Source of the DNA: Pelagibius sp.
GTDB taxonomy: Bacteria > Pseudomonadota > Alphaproteobacteria > Kiloniellales > Kiloniellaceae
Direction of reading: 5' to 3'
DNA length: 64,000 nucleotides
Assembly (NCBI GenBank): GCA_028280305.1
Contig: JANQMC010000018.1
Span: forward strand, 1-64,000
In this document: positions 43,313 through 52,689 of the stretch, piece by piece
How positions within the stretch are numbered: the first letter of the stretch is position 1
Layout of the letters: every line of letters begins with the position of its first letter
The notes under the pieces: model-generated
What the model saw: only the letters and a program-made list of their open reading frames with translations
What the model was told of the DNA's origin: nothing
Databases searched by the model: none
Translations under genes and position numbers: made by a program

Positions 43313-43338
43313 AATGTAACTCCCTTTGGCTCTTTAAC

Positions 43339-43372
43339 GGACCGGCGCTGGTCTGACCCAGCCGCCCGGTCC
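43339..43372 (-). promoter_or_regulatory. Leader hairpin before rpsF, candidate S6:S18 binding site
   Basis: In the minus-strand leader GGACCGG pairs with CCGGTCC, and inside it CTGG pairs with CCAG around a GTCAGA loop, with unpaired GCGG and CG between the stems. Internal asymmetry with CCG/CGG content recalls the ribosomal S6:S18 motif known from rpsF leaders. It ends 27 bases before the rpsF start. Confidence 0.5.
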
Positions 43373-43439
43373 TAGCCGACCCCTCCAATAGGTGCCGGCA
43401 AGGAGTGCTCCACAGCCGAAAACGGCGCAGAGCGGCGGG

Positions 43440-43467
43440 ACTATACACTTTCCCGGGAGCGGTGCAA
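43440..43467 (-). promoter_or_regulatory. Sigma70-type promoter of the rpsF operon
   Basis: On the minus strand, TTGCAC (43467-43462) and TATAGT (43445-43440) are spaced by 16 bases. The start of transcription would give a leader of about 120 bases before rpsF, holding the hairpin at 43339-43372. Confidence 0.7.
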
Positions 43468-43596
43468 GCGGGAAGCCGGGGCATTTCAGGCCCGGATCTC
43501 CCGGCCCCTACGGCAAAGGCAGAGGCGGGCCCCGGCCCGAGGATCACCCCGGCGGCAAAACCCGCACATAACCCACACATTCTGGCCCAATCCGGC

Positions 43597-43624
43597 TTGA
43601 CACGCGGCTTGGCGACGCTATGTC
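43597..43624 (+). promoter_or_regulatory. Sigma70-type promoter of the fabD operon
   Basis: TTGACA (43597-43602) and TATGTC (43619-43624) are spaced by 16 bases, about 50 bases before the fabD start. This is the best promoter-like pair between the divergent rpsF and fabD genes on the plus strand. Confidence 0.65.
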
Positions 43625-43674
43625 TGGGCGGCATTTCTTTCGATTCACCTTATTTTATCTGCGGAGTTCGCCCC

Positions 43675-44616
43675 ATGAGCCTGGCATTTGTCTTTCCCGG
43701 GCAAGGGTCGCAGGCGGTTGGCATGGGCCAGGCGCTGGCCGAGGCCTTCCCGATCGCGCGCCACACCTTGCAGGAAGTGGACGACGCCCTGGATCAGCAC
43801 CTCAGCCGTCTGATGTTCGAAGGCCCGGATGAGGACCTGCGCCTGACCGCGAACGCCCAGCCGGCCCTGATGGCGGTCAGTCTGGCAGCCTTGCGGGTGC
43901 TGGAGCAGGAGGGCGGCAAGCCGCTCGCCGAGCGGGCCGCCTTTGTCGCCGGGCACTCTTTAGGAGAATACTCCGCTCTGGCGGCGGCCGGCGCGCTGGA
44001 ACTGGCCGATACAGCCGTCCTGCTGCGCCGCCGCGGCGAAGCGATGCAGGAGGCGGTTCCCGTCGGTCAGGGCGCCATGGCGGCGCTCCTGGGGCTCGAC
44101 CTAGACGCGGCGGAGGAACTGGCCGCCGCTGCCGCGGAAGGCCAGATCTGCGCTGCGGCGAATGACAACGCGCCGGGTCAGGTGGTGCTCAGCGGCCACA
44201 GCGAGGCGATCGAACGTGCCATCGCCCTGGCGCCGGAACGGGGCGCCAAGCGGGCGATCCCCCTGCCGGTCAGCGCCCCCTTTCATTGCTCTCTGATGGC
44301 CCCGGCGGCGGATGTGATGGCCGACGCCCTGGCGGCGGTGACCATCAAGATGCCGTCAGTGCCGTTGGTAGCCAACGTGACGGCGGGGCGTCTCAGCGAC
44401 CCGGACGATATTCGCCTCAAGCTCGTGGAACAGGTCACCGGCATGGTCCGTTGGCGCGAGTCCGTCGCCTTTATGGCCGCTGAAGGTGTGGACACCACCG
44501 TCGAGCTGGGTGCCGGGAAGGTTCTCGCCGGTCTCAGCAAACGGATCGATCGCAGCCTGAGCGCCCATTCTGCCGGCGCGCCCGAGGATATCGAGAAGCT
44601 GTTGCAGCAACTGTAG
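43675..44616 (+). CDS. fabD: Malonyl-CoA:ACP transacylase
   Basis: A 313-residue enzyme that moves malonyl from CoA to ACP to start fatty-acid elongation. FPGQGSQ near the start, nucleophile Ser95 in GHSLGEYSA, catalytic His204 in VSAPFHCSLM, and Gln in the first motif are the family landmarks. The frame opens further upstream to 43405, but ATG 43675 is at the domain start. It begins a fabD-fabG-acpP-fabF cluster. Confidence 0.96.
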   Translation: MSLAFVFPGQGSQAVGMGQALAEAFPIARHTLQEVDDALDQHLSRLMFEGPDEDLRLTANAQPALMAVSLAALRVLEQEGGKPLAERAAFVAGHSLGEYSALAAAGALELADTAVLLRRRGEAMQEAVPVGQGAMAALLGLDLDAAEELAAAAAEGQICAAANDNAPGQVVLSGHSEAIERAIALAPERGAKRAIPLPVSAPFHCSLMAPAADVMADALAAVTIKMPSVPLVANVTAGRLSDPDDIRLKLVEQVTGMVRWRESVAFMAAEGVDTTVELGAGKVLAGLSKRIDRSLSAHSAGAPEDIEKLLQQL

Positions 44617-44719
44617 ACAGAGTGTTGGGCCTATTGGCGGGTGCGCTGGCTTGCGTCAGAGGATCCGTTGCAACCCGGGCCCGTTGTGTTTGAAGTTCAA
44701 TGGCCGCGGAGAAGCCGAA

Positions 44720-45457
44720 ATGTTTGATCTAACGGGAAAAACCGCCTTGGTGACTGGTGCGTCGGGCGGTATAGGCGGCGCCATCGCGCGGCGTCTGCAC
44801 GGTCAGGGCGCAACGGTGGCGCTGAGCGGGACCCGCACCGAAGCCCTGGAGGCGCTGGCCGGCGAACTGGGCGAGCGCACACATGTGATGACCTGCAATC
44901 TCTCGGCAGAGGGAGAGGCCAGCGCCCTTGTAGGCCGGGTCGAAGACGAACTGGGCAGCCTCGACATCCTCGTGAACAATGCCGGTCTGACCCGGGACGG
45001 GCTTGCGATGCGCATGAAGGACGAGGACTGGCAGCAGGTTATCGAAGTGAACCTGACCGCCGCCTTTCGCCTGTCCAAGGCCAGCCTGAAGGGCATGATG
45101 AAGCGGCGTTGGGGCCGCATCATCGGCATCAGTTCCATCGTCGGCGTGACCGGGAATCCGGGTCAGGCGAACTACGTTGCTTCCAAGGCGGGATTGATCG
45201 GTATGTCCAAGGCTTTGGCGCAGGAGGTTGCAACTCGCGGCATCACTGTGAACTGCGTGGCGCCAGGGATGATCGAAACCCCGATGACCGATGTGCTGAA
45301 TGAGCAGCAGCGCTCACGCATGCTCGCGGCGATCCCCATGCAACGCCTTGGAACACCTGACGAAATCTCCTCGGCAGTGGTTTTTCTGGCAAGCGATGAA
45401 GCCGCTTATGTGACGGGCCAGACCTTGCATGTAAACGGTGGAATGGCCATGATATGA
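44720..45457 (+). CDS. fabG: 3-oxoacyl-ACP reductase
   Basis: A 245-residue SDR reducing 3-oxoacyl-ACP to 3-hydroxyacyl-ACP with NADPH. Motifs are GASGGIG (13-19), NNAG (86-89), the catalytic Ser of ISSIVG (about 139), Tyr152 and Lys156 in NYVASK, and the VAPGMIETPMT loop. The frame opens earlier at 44651, but the start at 44720 is next to the SDR fold. It follows fabD by about 100 bases and precedes acpP, the conserved fab order. Confidence 0.96.
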   Translation: MFDLTGKTALVTGASGGIGGAIARRLHGQGATVALSGTRTEALEALAGELGERTHVMTCNLSAEGEASALVGRVEDELGSLDILVNNAGLTRDGLAMRMKDEDWQQVIEVNLTAAFRLSKASLKGMMKRRWGRIIGISSIVGVTGNPGQANYVASKAGLIGMSKALAQEVATRGITVNCVAPGMIETPMTDVLNEQQRSRMLAAIPMQRLGTPDEISSAVVFLASDEAAYVTGQTLHVNGGMAMI

Positions 45458-45623
45458 AGACGCCCGGGGGGCACACCTAAAACAGGCATCTGTAGGGCGT
45501 TGGCAAATCTTTGAGAACTGTGATAAGAGGCGGCGCCTTGCGCGATAGCGAGGGTGCAAACCACCGTGACGGACCCGCTTCCGGACAGGAAGCGTCAAAA
45601 AAAGAACCTAAGGACTAAGTCAA

Positions 45624-45860
45624 ATGAGCAACGACATCGCCGATCGCGTGAAGAAGATCGTCGTCGAGCATCTGGGCGTCGACGATGCAAAGGTCACCGA
45701 AACTGCCAGTTTCATCGACGATCTGGGGGCTGACAGCCTGGATACCGTCGAACTGGTGATGGCTTTCGAAGAAGAGTTCGGCTGTGAAATTCCCGATGAC
45801 GCCGCTGAGAAGATTGTGACCGTCAAGGATGCGATCAGCTTCATCCAGGAACATTCCTGA
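45624..45860 (+). CDS. acpP: Acyl carrier protein
   Basis: A 78-residue, acidic ACP. The 4'-phosphopantetheine site is Ser38 in [20 protein letters not shown], and helix III ends [16 protein letters not shown]. It carries growing acyl chains for FabD, FabG and FabF. A -35-like TTGGCA (45500-45505) and -10-like TAAGAG (45524-45529) about 95 bases before its start may form its own promoter, as usual for highly expressed acpP. Confidence 0.97.
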   Translation: MSNDIADRVKKIVVEHLGVDDAKVTETASFIDDLGADSLDTVELVMAFEEEFGCEIPDDAAEKIVTVKDAISFIQEHS

Positions 45861-45939
45861 TACCAGCCAGGCCTATGTCGGCGGTATCCCAGTTGCGGGT
45901 TACTGCCTGTTTGGTTGTGGTGCGGGGATCTAGAGACCG

Positions 45940-47205
45940 ATGAGACGGGTTGTCATTACAGGACTGGGACTGGTTACGCCGCTCGGTAGCGGCGTTGATC
46001 ACGTCTGGGACCGGCTGCTCAATGGCAAGTCGGGCCTGCGGGGCATTCAAAGCTTCGATGTTTCCGACCTGCCGTCGAAGATCGCCGGTCAGGTTCCGCT
46101 GGGAGAAACCTCTGAGGGGCTGTTCAACGCGGATGACTATGTCGCGCCGCGTGACCAGCGCAAGCTGGACCGTTTCATCGTCTTTGGAATGGCTGCCGCG
46201 CAGCAGGCAATCGAAGATTCCGGCTGGATGCCGGAAGATGACGAGGACCAGTGGCGTACCGGTGTCATGATCGGCTCCGGGATCGGGGGGCTCGAGACCA
46301 TTTATGAAGGCTCGATCACCATCCATGAGAGAGGACCGCGGCGCCTGTCGCCTTTCTTCATTCCCGCGGCGCTGATCAATCTCGTCTCCGGTCAGGTTTC
46401 GATCCGCTACGGCTTCAAGGGCCCCAACCACGCTGTGGTGACGGCTTGCTCGACCGGCGCCCATGCGATCGGTGATGCGGCGCGGCTGATCATGCTGGAC
46501 GATGCCGATGTTATGATCGCCGGCGGTGCAGAGGCTGCGGTCTGTCGCCTCGGCATGGCCGGCTTCTCGGCCTCCCGGGCGCTTTCGACCAACTTCAATG
46601 ATACGCCCGAGAAGGGATCGCGTCCCTGGGACGAAGACCGCGACGGTTTCGTGATGGGCGAGGGTTCGGGTGTGCTGGTTCTTGAGGAACTGGAACACGC
46701 CAAGGCGCGCGGTGCGAAAATCTACGCCGAAGTCGTCGGCTATGGTTTGTCGGGCGATGCCCATCACATCACGGCGCCGCCGGAAGACGGCAACGGTGGC
46801 TACCGCGCCATGCAGGCCGCATTGAAGCGTGCGGGTCTTGATCCTAGTGACATCGATTACATCAACGCCCACGGCACCTCTACGCCGCTGGGTGACGAGA
46901 TCGAGGTGGGCGCTGTACGACGGCTGTTCGGGGAGGCGGCAAAAGACCTCTCGATGTCGTCGACTAAATCGGCCATCGGGCACCTGCTTGGTGCTGCAGG
47001 TGCGGTTGAGTCGGTGTTTTCGATTCTGGCGCTGCGTGACAACGTGGCGCCGCCGACGCTCAACCTCGACAACCCGTCGCCGGCCTGCGATGGCATTGAT
47101 CTCACGCCCCATGAGGCCCGAGAGCGGCCGATCCGTCACGCGCTCTCCAACTCCTTTGGGTTTGGTGGAACGAACGCCAGTCTGATACTGGCCGAATATC
47201 AATAG
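45940..47205 (+). CDS. fabF: 3-oxoacyl-ACP synthase II
   Basis: A 421-residue beta-ketoacyl-ACP synthase that condenses malonyl-ACP with acyl-ACP. Catalytic triad: Cys170 in VTACSTGAHAIGDA, His311 in NAHGTSTPLGD and His348 after Lys343 in TKSAIGHLLGAAG. The C-terminal FGFGGTNASL is intact. It follows acpP by about 80 bases and precedes mltG by ten, the order acpP-fabF-mltG found across proteobacteria. Confidence 0.97.
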   Translation: MRRVVITGLGLVTPLGSGVDHVWDRLLNGKSGLRGIQSFDVSDLPSKIAGQVPLGETSEGLFNADDYVAPRDQRKLDRFIVFGMAAAQQAIEDSGWMPEDDEDQWRTGVMIGSGIGGLETIYEGSITIHERGPRRLSPFFIPAALINLVSGQVSIRYGFKGPNHAVVTACSTGAHAIGDAARLIMLDDADVMIAGGAEAAVCRLGMAGFSASRALSTNFNDTPEKGSRPWDEDRDGFVMGEGSGVLVLEELEHAKARGAKIYAEVVGYGLSGDAHHITAPPEDGNGGYRAMQAALKRAGLDPSDIDYINAHGTSTPLGDEIEVGAVRRLFGEAAKDLSMSSTKSAIGHLLGAAGAVESVFSILALRDNVAPPTLNLDNPSPACDGIDLTPHEARERPIRHALSNSFGFGGTNASLILAEYQ

Positions 47206-47215
47206 TAGCGGCGGA

Positions 47216-48208
47216 ATGCGACGACTGGGCGGCCTGGCCGCTGTTCTCGTCGTTGTCCTGGCGGCCGGTATCGGCGGCCTTTACGTCTATCTTCAGGCTC
47301 AGTTCCGCGCGCCAGGTCCCCTGACCGAAGAAACAGGCTTTCTGGTGCCGCGAGGCGCTGGGCTCGATGCCATCGCCGCCGATCTGGCGGCGCAAGGCAT
47401 CGTCGCCGATGCCGATGTTTTTGCGCTTGCTGTCCGCCTCTTCGGCGAGGCCCGGTCTTTGCAGGCGGGAGAATTCGCAGTGCCGCCGGCGGCTTCCATG
47501 GAGGACGTGGCGGCGCTCATTGCAAGCGGCAGGACCGTGGTGCACCGCGTGACGGTTCCCGAAGGTCTGACTTCCGTTGAAATCGTGACTCTGCTCAACG
47601 ATGCCAAGGTTCTGGAGGGAAGCTTGGCCGACACGCCGCCTGAGGGCAGCCTGCTGCCGGAAACCTATCACTTCACCCGGGGGGACAGTCGGGAGGCATT
47701 GCTGCAGCGAATGCGGGACTCCATGCAATCGGCGATCGACGATGTCTGGAGCCGTAGGGTCGACGGCCTGCCGATCAAGACGCCCGAAGAGGCGGTGATC
47801 CTGGCATCGATTGTCGAGCGGGAGACCGGGGTCGATGCGGAGCGGCCCCTTGTCGCCGGGGTTTTCATCAACCGCTTGCGCAAAGGCATGCCGCTGCAGT
47901 CCGATCCCACGGTGATCTACGGCATCACGCTTGGGAAGGCGCCTTTCGGCCGGTCTCTCACGCGCAAGGACCTCGCGACGCCGACCCCCTACAACACCTA
48001 TCAGATTCCGGGGCTGCCGCCGGCACCGATCGCCAATCCCGGGCGCGCCTCTTTGGAGGCCGTGGTCAATCCGGCGACCACCGACTACATCTACTTCGTT
48101 GCAGACGGCACTGGCGGCCATGCCTTTGCGAAGACGTTGGCCGAGCACAACCGCAACGTCGCCAAGTGGCGCAAGCACCTTAGAAGCCTCAAAAAGCAAA
48201 GCAACTGA
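47216..48208 (+). CDS. mltG: Endolytic peptidoglycan transglycosylase MltG
   Basis: A 330-residue inner-membrane lytic transglycosylase: one membrane helix (about 5-25), a LysM-like domain region, and the YceG domain with LPETYHF and the catalytic Glu in ASIVERETGVD, then INRLRKGMPLQSDPTVIYG and NTYQIPGLPPAPIANPG. It cuts nascent glycan strands and sets their length. It follows fabF by ten bases and converges with an SDR gene. Length matches E. coli MltG (340). Confidence 0.95.
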   Translation: MRRLGGLAAVLVVVLAAGIGGLYVYLQAQFRAPGPLTEETGFLVPRGAGLDAIAADLAAQGIVADADVFALAVRLFGEARSLQAGEFAVPPAASMEDVAALIASGRTVVHRVTVPEGLTSVEIVTLLNDAKVLEGSLADTPPEGSLLPETYHFTRGDSREALLQRMRDSMQSAIDDVWSRRVDGLPIKTPEEAVILASIVERETGVDAERPLVAGVFINRLRKGMPLQSDPTVIYGITLGKAPFGRSLTRKDLATPTPYNTYQIPGLPPAPIANPGRASLEAVVNPATTDYIYFVADGTGGHAFAKTLAEHNRNVAKWRKHLRSLKKQSN

Positions 48209-48238
48209 CGGCTGACGGGCCGGGGTTCCGGCTCGCCA

Positions 48239-49012
48239 CTACCGCGGCGCAGCTGGTTTCTCCGGTAGGCGGCGAAGCAAAGAGTCGGTCCAGCCCGGCG
48301 GCAGCAGCGCCAGCAGCCACACCGCTGCGAAGAGACGCCGGGGGAAGACGATCCGCGCCTTGTTTGCGGCAAGGCCCCGCTGGATGATCTTCGCCGCCCG
48401 CTCAGCCTCCATGAGGAAGGGCATCGGGAAGTCGTTCACCGCCGTCATCCGGCTCTTTACGTAGCCCGGGCAGATGACTGAGACGCTCAGGCCGTCGCCC
48501 GCCACCATCCCGCGCAGAGCTTCGCCCCAAACCCGCACGGCGGCCTTGGAGGCGCAATAGGCCGGTGCCCCGGGAAACCCGCGAAAGGCCGCCAGAGACG
48601 ACATGATGGCGACCTGGCCATGCCGGCGCGGCCGCATCAAGGTCAGGGCGGCCTGGACGGTTGAAACCACACCATCGACGTTGACGGCGAAGATCTGCCG
48701 GGCCTGAGCGGCGTCTTCGCCGAAGGCCCCGGTGCCGGCGGAAATGCCGGCATTGGCGATGACGAGGTCGATGGGGCGGCGCCGGTCGATCTCGGCCAGC
48801 CAGCCCTCCAGGCCTTCACGGTCGCAGACATCAAGCACCGCGGTTTCGACCTCCGCCCCTGCAGCCCGGCAAAGCCCCGCAACGGCGTCCAGTCTTTCGC
48901 CGTCTCTTCCGCTAAGCGCCAGGAGGCATCCCGGCCGGGCATAGCGCTGGGCCAGGGCCGCACCGATCCCGCTGGAGCTGCCGGTGATTACGATCGATTT
49001 CGGATTTCGCAT
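48239..49012 (-). CDS. Short-chain dehydrogenase/reductase
   Basis: A 257-residue SDR with GSSSGIG (8-14), NAGIS (about 94-98), the catalytic Ser in IMSSLAAF, and Tyr/Lys in YCASK, followed by CPGYVKSRMT. A hydrophobic C-terminal stretch (LFAAVWLLALLPPG) suggests membrane association, as in a subset of lipid- or sugar-related SDRs. The ATG at 49012 begins the SDR fold; an in-frame ATG at 49045 lies within an 11-base direct repeat. It is convergent with mltG and divergent from yicC. Substrate is unknown. Confidence 0.88.
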   Translation of the reverse strand: MRNPKSIVITGSSSGIGAALAQRYARPGCLLALSGRDGERLDAVAGLCRAAGAEVETAVLDVCDREGLEGWLAEIDRRRPIDLVIANAGISAGTGAFGEDAAQARQIFAVNVDGVVSTVQAALTLMRPRRHGQVAIMSSLAAFRGFPGAPAYCASKAAVRVWGEALRGMVAGDGLSVSVICPGYVKSRMTAVNDFPMPFLMEAERAAKIIQRGLAANKARIVFPRRLFAAVWLLALLPPGWTDSLLRRLPEKPAAPR

Positions 49013-49202
49013 TAATCTGTCGCCAAGAATCTGTCGCCGAGTCATCGCTGCCTGAAGGCGAGCCGTGTTTTGGGATTTGGAGCAGCACCATTCTGGGTGC
49101 TTGTTGTGATCTGAGGCCACCAGTATATATGGGGCCGGCGTTTTTGGGCGCTCGGAAACGGCCGGTTGGACTTATCCCGCCGGCACGGGGATTGGGGATC
49201 GC

Positions 49203-50105
49203 GTGGCAAAGACGCAGGCTTCGGTGCACAGCATGACGGGTTTCGCCCGTGCGGAGGGGGGCGACGAGCTTGTCACCTGGGCGTGGGAGATCAGGACGGT
49301 CAACGGCCGCAGTCTTGATGTGCGGTCGCGCCTGCCGGGCGGCTACGAAGCCTTGGATCCGGTTATCCGCAAGGCTGTTGCGGGGGTCTGCCAGCGTGGC
49401 AACACCCAGGTCAATCTCCAGGTCAAGCGTGGCGAGGCGCCGCAAGCCTGGCGGCTGAACGAAGAACTGCTGCAGCAGGTTCTGGATGTGATGAGCCGTC
49501 TCGAAACCCGCCTCGAGACCGCAGCGCCGCGGTTGGATGGACTGCTGGGCTTGCGCGGCATTCTGGAGCCGGTTGAGGACGACGAAAGCCCGGAACAGCT
49601 TGCCGGCCGTTTGAAGTCTATCGAGACGGACCTTGGGGTCGCTTTGGAAGCTTTGGCGGCGATGCGGGCGGAAGAGGGTGCACGGCTGTTGCAGCTTGTG
49701 CGGGGTCACCTCGACGCTATCGAGCGGCTTTGCGGTGAGGCCGCAAGCTGTGCCGCGACACAGCCGGAGACCCTGAAGGCGCGTCTGCGCGAACAGCTGG
49801 ACGTTTTGCTGGCGGAAACCAACGCCGTGTCCGAAGACCGTATCGCGCAGGAGCTTGCGCTCCTGGTCGGTAAGGCCGACGTTAGGGAGGAGTTGGACCG
49901 TCTGGAAGCGCATGTTGCGGCTGCCCGAGATCTGCTTGCTCAGGGTGGCGCAGTGGGACGCAAACTGGACTTCCTCTGTCAGGAGTTCAATCGCGAAGCC
50001 AACACACTTTGCTCAAAGTCGGCGGATGTCGATCTGACTCGGATCGGTCTCGATCTGAAGTCGGCGATCGAGCAACTGCGTGAGCAAGTCCAGAACATCG
50101 AGTAG
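49203..50105 (+). CDS. yicC: YicC/YloC-family endoribonuclease
   Basis: A 300-residue YicC-like protein. It begins with HSMTGFARAEG, the family's most conserved segment, and ends EFNREANTLCSKSADVDLTRIGLDLKSAIEQLREQVQNIE. The middle is alpha-helical. YicC family proteins are recently described endoribonucleases acting on small RNAs. GTG is used as start at 49203 after a GGGGAT. It precedes gmk by five bases, the order seen in many bacteria; the two are probably one transcript. Confidence 0.95.
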   Translation: MAKTQASVHSMTGFARAEGGDELVTWAWEIRTVNGRSLDVRSRLPGGYEALDPVIRKAVAGVCQRGNTQVNLQVKRGEAPQAWRLNEELLQQVLDVMSRLETRLETAAPRLDGLLGLRGILEPVEDDESPEQLAGRLKSIETDLGVALEALAAMRAEEGARLLQLVRGHLDAIERLCGEAASCAATQPETLKARLREQLDVLLAETNAVSEDRIAQELALLVGKADVREELDRLEAHVAAARDLLAQGGAVGRKLDFLCQEFNREANTLCSKSADVDLTRIGLDLKSAIEQLREQVQNIE

Positions 50106-50110
50106 CCCGT

Positions 50111-50749
50111 ATGGAAGACAGCACGATGAAACGGCGCGGCTTGATGCTCGTTCTGTCTTCGCCTTCCGGAGCGGGCAAAACATCCATTTCGCGCCGCCTT
50201 CTGGAGCTGGATGACAATCTCTCCCTGTCGATCTCGGCGACGACGCGGCCGCGCCGTCCCGCGGAGACCGAGGGTGTGCACTACTTCTTCGTGTCGGAAA
50301 TGCGTTTTGACGAGATGGTCAAACAAGACGAGTTGTTCGAGCATGCCGTGGTTTTCGGTCAGCAGTACGGGACCCCGCGGCAGCCTGTCGAAGAGGCACT
50401 GGACGCTGGCCGCGACGTACTGTTCGACATCGACTGGCAGGGTACTCAGCAGGTTGCGGAAAAAGCGCGCGAAGACCTGGTGAGTGTCTTTATCCTGCCG
50501 CCCTCCACAGCGGAGTTGGAGCGTCGCCTGCACAGCCGGGCCCAGGATAGTGACGAGGTGGTGCGGGGCCGCATGGCCAAGGCCGCGGATGAGATGAGCC
50601 ACTGGGCCGAGTACGACTACATCATCATCAATCACGATCTTGAGCAGAGCGTCGCCCAGGTCGAGGCAATCTTGACGGCGGAGCGCTTGAGGCGCGAGCG
50701 GCGTGCCGGGCTTCGGGACTTCGTCGAAGGACTCAGGCTGGGCCGCTAG
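50111..50749 (+). CDS. gmk: Guanylate kinase
   Basis: A 212-residue kinase converting GMP to GDP. P-loop SSPSGAGKTSI near residues 16-26, GMP-binding SISATTRPRRPAETEGVHYFFV, and FDIDWQGTQQ. Length is standard. The ATG at 50111 is followed by another at 50126, which gives the shorter form without loss of domain; either could be used. It sits five bases after yicC and converges on rsmA. Confidence 0.96.
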   Translation: MEDSTMKRRGLMLVLSSPSGAGKTSISRRLLELDDNLSLSISATTRPRRPAETEGVHYFFVSEMRFDEMVKQDELFEHAVVFGQQYGTPRQPVEEALDAGRDVLFDIDWQGTQQVAEKAREDLVSVFILPPSTAELERRLHSRAQDSDEVVRGRMAKAADEMSHWAEYDYIIINHDLEQSVAQVEAILTAERLRRERRAGLRDFVEGLRLGR

Positions 50750-50756
50750 CGGCTGT

Positions 50757-51614
50757 TCAAGCCGTCCGGTTTTGATCGAGCCGCTGCGCCAGCTTGCAAA
50801 AGTCTACGACACTCAGTTGTTCTGCCCGCGCCGTCGGTGTCAGGCCGAGTTCTTCTATCGTTTCGACGGCATCTTCAAAGAGTGATTTCAGGCTCTGGCG
50901 CAGCATCTTCCGCCGTTGCCCGAAGGCCGCCGCGGTTACGCGCTCAAGGCTCTTGAGGGTGACAGCAGCCAGAGGCTCTTCACGCGGTTCAAGTGAGACG
51001 ACGGAAGAGGTAACCTTCGGCGGCGGCGTGAACGCGCGCGGCGGAACATCGAACAGGGTTCGTACGTCACAGAGCCACTGCGTGATGACAGTCAGGCGTC
51101 CGTAGTGACGGCTGCCCGGCGCCGCCGTCAACCGCTCGGCCACTTCCTTCTGAAACATCAAGGTCAGTGTGGCAAAGGCGGCAGGGTTCTCCGCGAGCGC
51201 CTTCAACCAGCCGATCAACAAGGCGGTCGAGATGTTGTAGGGCAGATTGCTGACGATCTGGCGCGGCGTCTCTCCGAGCTGTTCCAGCGCGAGGGTCAGG
51301 GCGTCGCCCTCAACGACCTCCAGACGGTCCGGATAAGCGGCCGCCAACTCTGTAAGAGCATCAAGACAACGCCGGTCTTTTTCGACGGCGATGACCCGTT
51401 CCGCGCCTTCGTTCAGCAGGGCTCTTGTAAGGCCACCTGGTCCCGGGCCCACTTCGATCACCGTGCCCTTGGTCAGGGAAGGTGCGCTGCGGGCGATCCG
51501 GCCGGTCAGGTTGAGGTCAAGCAGGAAGTGTTGCCCCAGTGCCTTGCGGGCGCCCAGTCCGTATCTGGCAATGACCTCGCGTAGGGGCGGTAGTGGTGGA
51601 TGGGGGTCATCCAT
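50757..51614 (-). CDS. rsmA: 16S rRNA (A1518/A1519-N6) dimethyltransferase
   Basis: A 285-residue KsgA-type enzyme. SAM site [16 protein letters not shown], then the catalytic NLPYNIS motif, and the C-terminal helical domain with PPKVTSSVV. It dimethylates two adenosines in helix 45 of 16S rRNA, a late 30S checkpoint. It overlaps pdxA by eight bases. The set surA-pdxA-rsmA is conserved in proteobacteria. Confidence 0.96.
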   Translation of the reverse strand: MDDPHPPLPPLREVIARYGLGARKALGQHFLLDLNLTGRIARSAPSLTKGTVIEVGPGPGGLTRALLNEGAERVIAVEKDRRCLDALTELAAAYPDRLEVVEGDALTLALEQLGETPRQIVSNLPYNISTALLIGWLKALAENPAAFATLTLMFQKEVAERLTAAPGSRHYGRLTVITQWLCDVRTLFDVPPRAFTPPPKVTSSVVSLEPREEPLAAVTLKSLERVTAAAFGQRRKMLRQSLKSLFEDAVETIEELGLTPTARAEQLSVVDFCKLAQRLDQNRTA

Positions 51615-52659
51615 GGGCGGCGGTACCCGCTGCCTGCGTCATCTCAGCGGCCATTTGAAGGGCGGCGATAAGACTGGCTGGAGAGGCTTTCCCTTGCCCC
51701 GCTATGTCCAAGGCCGTGCCGTGATCCGGTGATGTTCGGACGATGGGCAGCCCGAGCGTGACATTGACGCCGCGTTCAAAGTCGATCGTCTTGATGGGGA
51801 TCAGGGCCTGATCGTGGTACATGCACAGAGCTGCGTCGTAGCCTCGGCGTGCCTCGGGATGAAACAGGCTGTCCGCGGGCAAGGGACCGGAAAGCGCAAT
51901 TCCTTCGGCGCGCAGTGCATCCACCGCCGGCTGGATGATGCGTGTCTCTTCGTGGCCGAGCTGGCCGCCTTCACCGGCATGTGGGTTCAGGCCGGCGACC
52001 GCCAGTCTTGGATTCTTGATGCCGAAATGAGACTTGAGAGCCTTGGCCGTCGTGCGGCCGGTCTGCTCTATGAGTTCGGCGGTGAGCGTTTTCGGGACAT
52101 GGCTCAAAGGCTGGTGGACGGTCACCGGTACCACCCGCAGGGCGGCGCAGGCCAGCATCATTACCGGTGGCTTTTGCGACCCACAGAGTTCGGCCAGAAA
52201 CTCGGTATGCCCCGGATGGGCGAAGCCCGCGTCCATGAGCGCCTGTTTGTGGATCGGATTGGTGACGACGGCTGAGGCGGCGCCGTCCAGCGTCAACGCG
52301 ACCGCTTCGCGGATGGAGTCCAGAACCGCTCCGGCATTGGCCCCTGACGGATGTCCCGGTTCGGCCTGCACCTCTGTGCGCAGTGGCAATACCGGCAGAG
52401 CATGATTGAACGCGGCAACGCACTGTGACGGATCGTCGAGCGTCTCCACAGCCACGTTCAGGCCGAGAGACCTTGCCAGGGCCTTCAGGCGTGCTGGATC
52501 GTCAACAAGGAAAAACGGCGCAAGAGCCAAGTCGCGCCGTTGAAGCCAGGCTTTCAGGGCGATCTCGCCGCCGACCCCGGAGGGCTCGCCCATGGTCAAA
52601 GCCAGAGGCCGCGGCGGAGCGTGGGAGGGCTGTGCCGGGCTGCTTATACTGTGCGGCAC
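51607..52659 (-). CDS. pdxA: 4-hydroxythreonine-4-phosphate dehydrogenase
   Basis: A 350-residue NAD-dependent enzyme of pyridoxal-phosphate synthesis (4-phosphohydroxy-L-threonine to the 3-amino-2-oxopropyl phosphate precursor). [16 protein letters not shown] near the start, the metal-binding His residues in [25 protein letters not shown] and [12 protein letters not shown], and the closing [12 protein letters not shown] are all typical. It lies between surA and rsmA on the minus strand. The metal ligand His residues are present. Confidence 0.95.
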   Translation of the reverse strand: MPHSISSPAQPSHAPPRPLALTMGEPSGVGGEIALKAWLQRRDLALAPFFLVDDPARLKALARSLGLNVAVETLDDPSQCVAAFNHALPVLPLRTEVQAEPGHPSGANAGAVLDSIREAVALTLDGAASAVVTNPIHKQALMDAGFAHPGHTEFLAELCGSQKPPVMMLACAALRVVPVTVHQPLSHVPKTLTAELIEQTGRTTAKALKSHFGIKNPRLAVAGLNPHAGEGGQLGHEETRIIQPAVDALRAEGIALSGPLPADSLFHPEARRGYDAALCMYHDQALIPIKTIDFERGVNVTLGLPIVRTSPDHGTALDIAGQGKASPASLIAALQMAAEMTQAAGTAAHG

Positions 52660-52689
52660 TGTTGGGGTCTCACGAAGAGCCCGAAGAAG

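Noticed and set aside
43405-43674. N-terminal extension of FabD by 90 residues
   Set aside because: Although open, it covers both promoters between rpsF and fabD and has no family similarity; FabD begins at 43675.
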